A stretch of 18,664 bases of DNA from Halobacteriales archaeon QS_9_67_15 (lineage in GTDB: Archaea > Halobacteriota > Halobacteria > Halobacteriales > Haloarculaceae), in NCBI GenBank assembly GCA_003023165.1, contig PXSD01000190.1, forward strand, positions 1-18,664. Direction: 5' to 3'. Under the pieces are notes generated by a model. It ran no database searches. It was not told the origin of the DNA and worked only from the letters and a program-made list of their open reading frames with translations. Made by a program: the position numbers and the translations under genes. Positions 15,676 to 18,664 of this stretch are shown one piece after another. The stretch's first letter is position 1. The number at the start of each line of letters is the position of its first letter.

Positions 15676-15756
15676 TACGGTCGGTTGTAACGATCGGCCG
15701 ATATTTCGCCGACCGGTTCGGCGAGATCCGGAAATGGCTTACAATCGACCGCATGA
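15673..15756. repeat. inverted repeat at convergent gene ends (element B, related to A)
   Basis: It begins TGATACGG with the stop codon of the winged-helix gene, as element A does. The arms cggtcggttgtaa (15678-15690) and ttacaatcgaccg (15739-15751) pair with one mismatch. Inside lie cgccga/tcggcg pairs. Shared blocks with element A, in the same order and spacing, are tgatacgg, ttgt, cgat, tccggaaat and acaat. It lies between two convergent genes (regulator and cca), again as A does. Confidence 0.75.
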
Positions 15757-15799
15757 CCCACCGCGGGTCGGTCGGGCCTCGATTTTGCGCCGCGTCCCG

Positions 15800-17125
15800 T
15801 CAGGGCCGCGGGTCCAGATAGCTAGCGAGTTCGACGCCGAACGCCTCGGCCAACTCGCTCACCTTCTCGCCCGCCAGCACGTCGTACCCCGATTCGAGCG
15901 CCGATTCGACGTGTGCCCCCAGCGCCACGTCGAACAGCGCGTCGCTCTCGAGGAAGCCGACGGCCGTCTCGAACTCCCGCGGGCGTTCGACGACGTAGCG
16001 GTTGCCGTCGAGGAAGGGGCCGTACGTACCGTCCTCCGGGTCGCCGTCGGCGTAGGCCTCGTAGAACCCCTCTGCGTGCTCGCGAACGTGGACCGGCGGC
16101 CCCTCGTGGCGTTCGATAGCCGGTCGCTCCGCGACTTCGAGTTCCGCAAAGAGGACGCCGGACTCGTCAGCCCACGTCGCCGCGCGGAGCACGTCGAACC
16201 CGCGCCGGTCGAGTTCGCTCGTGACGCCTTCGAGCGACCGGTCGAGTTGCGGGTAGAGCTGGTCGTCGACGATGTCTGGCGCGTCGAAGCGGACGGCGAC
16301 CGGCGTCGTACCGCGTCGCTCGAAGGCCTCGCAGACGGCTTCTGCACCGACGGGGTCGGGCTCCGTAGGGAAGAACAGTCCTTCCCGAGGGTCGGCCAGC
16401 AGGTCGCGGGCGTCGTGCTGGAGGTGCGCGACGGCCTCCGCGGAGCAGACTGCCGCGACGTTGCGCTCGGGGTCGGTCGGGTCGATGACGACCAGTGGGT
16501 CGGTGAACGCGAGGTCGGCTTCGCCGTCTTCGACGAACGCGCGGAAGCCGCCGTACTGGCAGACGAGCAGTTCGGTCAGGTACCCCGAGAAGCCGCGGGT
16601 CCGGAGGTCGCTCCCGTAGACGCCGATGCCGGTGAGAAACTGCTTGGCCACGCGGACCTCGCCGGCGAGGGCCGGATCGATGCGGGAGCGGAAGTACTCG
16701 GTGTGGAACGGCGTTCTGTCGACGGCGGACTGGATCGCCGTCGCGTCCGCGACCGCGTAGCAGGGGACCAAGTCCACGTCGAAGCCGTTGTACGTTCCCT
16801 TGACGTATGGGTGTTCTGCGTACTCCTCGTGGCCCGCCGGGAGGACCGCGTGGCCCACGTCCAGCCCGTAGGATTCGAGATCTTCGCGGTCGATATCGGG
16901 CGGGAAGGGGACGAACAGGTCGATGTCGCGGTCGCCGGCCAGCCAGGTATCGCGGGCGGTCGAGCCGACCAGGACCACGTCGGCGTCGACCGGCAGGTCG
17001 TCGATGGCCGCGCTCGCGCGCTCGCGGAGCTCGTCGGCGACCGCGTCGAGTCGCTCCCGTTCGTCGTCGTCGGGTTCGACCCGTTTGCGGACCCGCTCGA
17101 CGACCGCGTCGAACTCGTCGCTCAT
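15800..17125 (-). CDS. cca: archaeal class I CCA-adding tRNA nucleotidyltransferase
   Basis: The 441-aa enzyme adds CCA to tRNA 3' ends using CTP and ATP. The nucleotidyltransferase core reads VVLVGSTARDTWLAGDRDID, with the GS motif at residues 54-55 and metal-binding Asp67 and Asp69. The third carboxylate is Asp118 in FDVDLVPCYAV. The central and tail domains follow (KQFLTGIGVYGSDLRTRGFS, then YLTELLVCQYGGF), and the length equals that of archaeal class I enzymes. The ATG at 17123-17125 follows a TATA-like GTTTTCAC by about 30 bp. The tRNA-Arg in this window lacks an encoded CCA and thus depends on such an enzyme. The frameshifted hydrolase lies upstream on the same strand. Confidence 0.96.
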   Translation of the reverse strand: MSDEFDAVVERVRKRVEPDDDERERLDAVADELRERASAAIDDLPVDADVVLVGSTARDTWLAGDRDIDLFVPFPPDIDREDLESYGLDVGHAVLPAGHEEYAEHPYVKGTYNGFDVDLVPCYAVADATAIQSAVDRTPFHTEYFRSRIDPALAGEVRVAKQFLTGIGVYGSDLRTRGFSGYLTELLVCQYGGFRAFVEDGEADLAFTDPLVVIDPTDPERNVAAVCSAEAVAHLQHDARDLLADPREGLFFPTEPDPVGAEAVCEAFERRGTTPVAVRFDAPDIVDDQLYPQLDRSLEGVTSELDRRGFDVLRAATWADESGVLFAELEVAERPAIERHEGPPVHVREHAEGFYEAYADGDPEDGTYGPFLDGNRYVVERPREFETAVGFLESDALFDVALGAHVESALESGYDVLAGEKVSELAEAFGVELASYLDPRP

Positions 17126-17199
17126 ATGTGTCAGGTTGGACGGGCCCCGTGAAAACCTGTCTGATGTGCTCCGCGCACGGTGGAGTCGTCGAGCGCGCG

Positions 17200-17713
17200 C
17201 TACGGCAGGAACGACAGCGTCTCGTCGACGATCCGGTCCTCGTCGGTCCGGAAGGAGTGGTCCTCGCCCGGGAGTTCGACCAGCTCACCGTTCGGCAGGT
17301 GCTCCGCGATGGATCGCGCGTTCTCGACGGAGATGACCTCGTCCTCGTCACCCTGCAGGATTGGGGGGGAGGTCCAGTTCGGCGAGTTCGGCCGCCGTGA
17401 TCGACGGCCTGTTTTCGTGCTCGCCGAAGAGTATCGCGGGTGCCCACAGGACGAGCCGGTCGACGATCGCTCTCGGCAGGTGTGTCAGCGCCAGTCGACC
17501 GCCGAAGCTCTTCGCGACTATCGTGACTGTCTCACAGTCCCGATCTCTGAGGAACTCGGCCCCAGCCTGGATTTCGCGCTCGTGCTCCGAATCGGTCTTT
17601 CCGGCTACGTCATCGCGACCCGTCCACGTCTCGAAGCGTGCGACGGGATGACCCTCTCCGGCCGCTGCAGTCGCGAACCGGTTGAACACGTCGCCGAGCG
17701 GTCCGTGGCCCAT
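17200..17713 (-). pseudogene. alpha/beta hydrolase, frameshifted at a C7 run
   Basis: Two minus-strand frames join into one small alpha/beta hydrolase. The first (ATG 17711-17713) carries RFATAAAGEGHPVARFETW, the nucleophile elbow VAKSFGGRLAL (Ser) and VDRLVLWAPAILFGEHEN. It stops at LDLPPNPAG. After the run of seven C (17363-17369 as G on the plus strand) the other frame continues ILQGDEDEVISVENARSIAE, with the acid residue, and LPGEDHSFRTDEDRI, with the catalytic His. It ends at TAG 17200-17202. Removing one C restores LDLPPILQGDED and a 170-aa protein with a full catalytic triad. The N-terminus also looks short: VGTLVFPR precedes the ATG in frame without a start codon. Recent inactivation, phase variation or a base-calling error are all possible. 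Confidence 0.85.
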
Positions 17714-17950
17714 CCTGGGGAAGACTAAAGTCCCGACGCGTCGTCGCGGTCGCGCGGTGAGCGGACGTTACAGCGGTAGCGAGGCGAAAGCCCACCCGTT
17801 CACTCGGTCGAACATTGCCCCGTGCTTGCCACGTACTTCCGGCAGGGTAGATACTTCGGTGTAGGTTCACACCGCGAAGGGGCCGCCTGAATCGCAGGTC
17901 TGAGACTCGTCTCCGCGGCCGGTCGGACCGTGTGCGAACGGGTCCCTCGG

Positions 17951-17980
17951 AATCCTTTTGGGCGGGTAGAGCATACTATC
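17951..17980 (+). promoter_or_regulatory. probable promoter region of the scaffold gene
   Basis: AT-rich boxes aatccttttggg and gcatactatc precede the ATG at 17989. The first lies at the usual distance for a short-leader transcript. The 275 bp between the hydrolase pseudogene and this gene otherwise hold only an imperfect hairpin (cttcggtgt/acaccgcgaag near 17852-17876) and no recognisable gene. Confidence 0.45.
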
Positions 17981-17988
17981 TGCTGACA

Positions 17989-18420
17989 ATGGGCATCGGC
18001 GGCTCGGACATGTACCGACAGCAGATCCTCGACCACTACAAGAACCCGCGGAACTTCGGGGAGATCGAGGAGGCCACGTTCACCCACGTCGGCGAGAACC
18101 CGATGTGTGGCGACACCATCGAGATGGATGTCGTCCTCGACGACGCCGAGGAAACCATCGAGCGCGTCGCCTTCCGCGGCGACGGCTGTGCCATCTCGCA
18201 GGCCTCCGCCTCGATGCTCTCGGAGGAGCTCACGGGAATGGCCGTCGAGGACCTCGAGGAGTTAGACAGGGACGACGTGACCGACATGCTCGGGGTCGAC
18301 ATCTCGCCGATGCGCGTCAAGTGCGCCGTCCTCGCCGAGAAGGTCGCACAGGACGGTGCGGAGATCTACTTCGGCGAGAAGGACATCGACAGGACGACGA
18401 CCGAAGCCGACGAGGAGTGA
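17989..18420 (+). CDS. sufU: iron-sulfur cluster assembly scaffold, IscU/SufU family
   Basis: The 143-aa protein is the scaffold on which Fe-S clusters are built or the sulfur acceptor of a cysteine desulfurase. It shows YRQQILDHYKNPRNFGEIE, then the three ligand cysteines Cys40 (NPMCGD, with the conserved Asp42), Cys67 (GDGCAISQAS) and Cys112 (PMRVKCA). The Arg and Lys before Cys112 and the missing His are SufU features. The 45-residue spacing between the second and third Cys is IscU-like, so it lacks the usual SufU insert. ATG 17989 is preferred to GTG 17932. The last 67 bp are duplicated 185 bp downstream. No desulfurase gene is next to it in this window. Confidence 0.93.
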   Translation: MGIGGSDMYRQQILDHYKNPRNFGEIEEATFTHVGENPMCGDTIEMDVVLDDAEETIERVAFRGDGCAISQASASMLSEELTGMAVEDLEELDRDDVTDMLGVDISPMRVKCAVLAEKVAQDGAEIYFGEKDIDRTTTEADEE

Positions 18421-18423
18421 GTT

Positions 18424-18457
18424 CCGAGCGCTCGCTTCGCTCGCGCTCGGCGGTTTT
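18424..18457 (+). terminator. hairpin plus T-run behind the scaffold gene
   Basis: The arms ccgagcg (18424-18430) and cgctcgg (18444-18450) flank a GC-rich, partly palindromic loop, followed by tttt (18454-18457). It begins 3 bp after the stop codon. Confidence 0.6.
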
Positions 18458-18458
18458 A

Positions 18459-18534
18459 TGCTAAATTTTGCAAGGAGTGGTTCCCGCAGCGCGCCACAGG
18501 CGCGCAAGGAAACCCGACGCAGTAAAATTTAGCA
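18459..18534. repeat. 76-bp palindromic element
   Basis: The perfect 11-bp ends tgctaaatttt (18459-18469) and aaaatttagca (18524-18534) enclose an inner gcgcgc/gcgcgc hairpin and a partly matching ggttccc/ggaaacc pair. The whole could fold as one long imperfect hairpin. Its AT-rich ends stand out from the surroundings. It resembles a small non-autonomous mobile element. No transposase is present. Confidence 0.7.
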
Positions 18535-18536
18535 GT

Positions 18537-18606
18537 GACGGTGCGGAGATCTACTTTGGCGAGAAGGACATCGACAGGACGACGACCGAAGCCGACGAGG
18601 AGTAAC
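18537..18606 (+). repeat. duplicate of the scaffold gene 3' end
   Basis: The 67 bp 18537-18603 repeat 18352-18418 with a single difference (a ttc codon reads ttt). The stop is TAA instead of TGA. It encodes the last 22 residues (from DGAEIYFGEKDIDRTTTEAD) but has no start, so it is a gene fragment. The tail 18607-18664 holds no recognisable gene. Confidence 0.9.
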
Positions 18607-18664
18607 GGGCGCTCAGAGGGCCCGGCCATACTGCCGATTTTCGAGTTTCCGCGCGCGGCGAGCG

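Noticed and set aside
18036..18507. Minus-strand frames opposite the scaffold gene
   Set aside because: Ser/Arg-rich shadows of the IscU/SufU gene without any motif.

Overview
The window is chromosomal DNA of a haloarchaeon (class Halobacteria). The proteins are very acidic, GC content and third-position GC are high, and TATA boxes sit about 27 bp before start codons (leaderless genes). Lipoproteins carry Tat-type signals, and the window holds a two-fold tandem archaeal histone, an archaeal class I CCA-adding enzyme and a multi-OB-fold archaeal RPA.

Left part (1-7450): a partial membrane protein (DUF6653-like), a sulfatase/phosphatase-like enzyme flanked by small orphan frames, and a Gfo/Idh/MocA oxidoreductase. 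The oxidoreductase converges on a complete carbohydrate-type ABC importer operon transcribed leftwards (binding lipoprotein, two permeases, ATPase). The convergent stop codons lie inside the arms of a near-perfect inverted repeat.

Middle part (7450-11340): the stretch 7533-7960 looks empty but holds a decayed IS5-type transposase gene scattered over several frames of the minus strand. Next come a cupin, a divergent ABC-2 exporter pair, an N-terminally short GNAT acetyltransferase, and tRNA-Arg(GCG). Two further partial copies of the tRNA 3' end, each with trailer sequence and a matching inverted segment, lie behind the tRNA. They form a small tRNA-derived repeat array.

Right part (11340-18664): a Tat lipoprotein, then a core information-processing block: a possible 48-aa leader ORF overlapping rpa, then the tandem histone and a histone-deacetylase-family enzyme in one operon. 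A small winged-helix regulator follows, then a second member of the convergent-end inverted-repeat family, the CCA-adding enzyme, a frameshifted alpha/beta hydrolase, and an IscU/SufU scaffold gene. The 3' end of the scaffold gene (67 bp) is duplicated downstream of a terminator and a 76-bp palindromic element.

The genes suggest sugar import (ABC operon plus sugar-type oxidoreductase), chromatin and DNA maintenance (RPA, histone, deacetylase), tRNA maturation (the tRNA has no encoded CCA, and cca is nearby) and Fe-S assembly. No defence system, CRISPR array or intact mobile element was found. The least ordinary items are the tRNA-linked repeat array, the two-copy palindrome family and the duplicated scaffold-gene tail.
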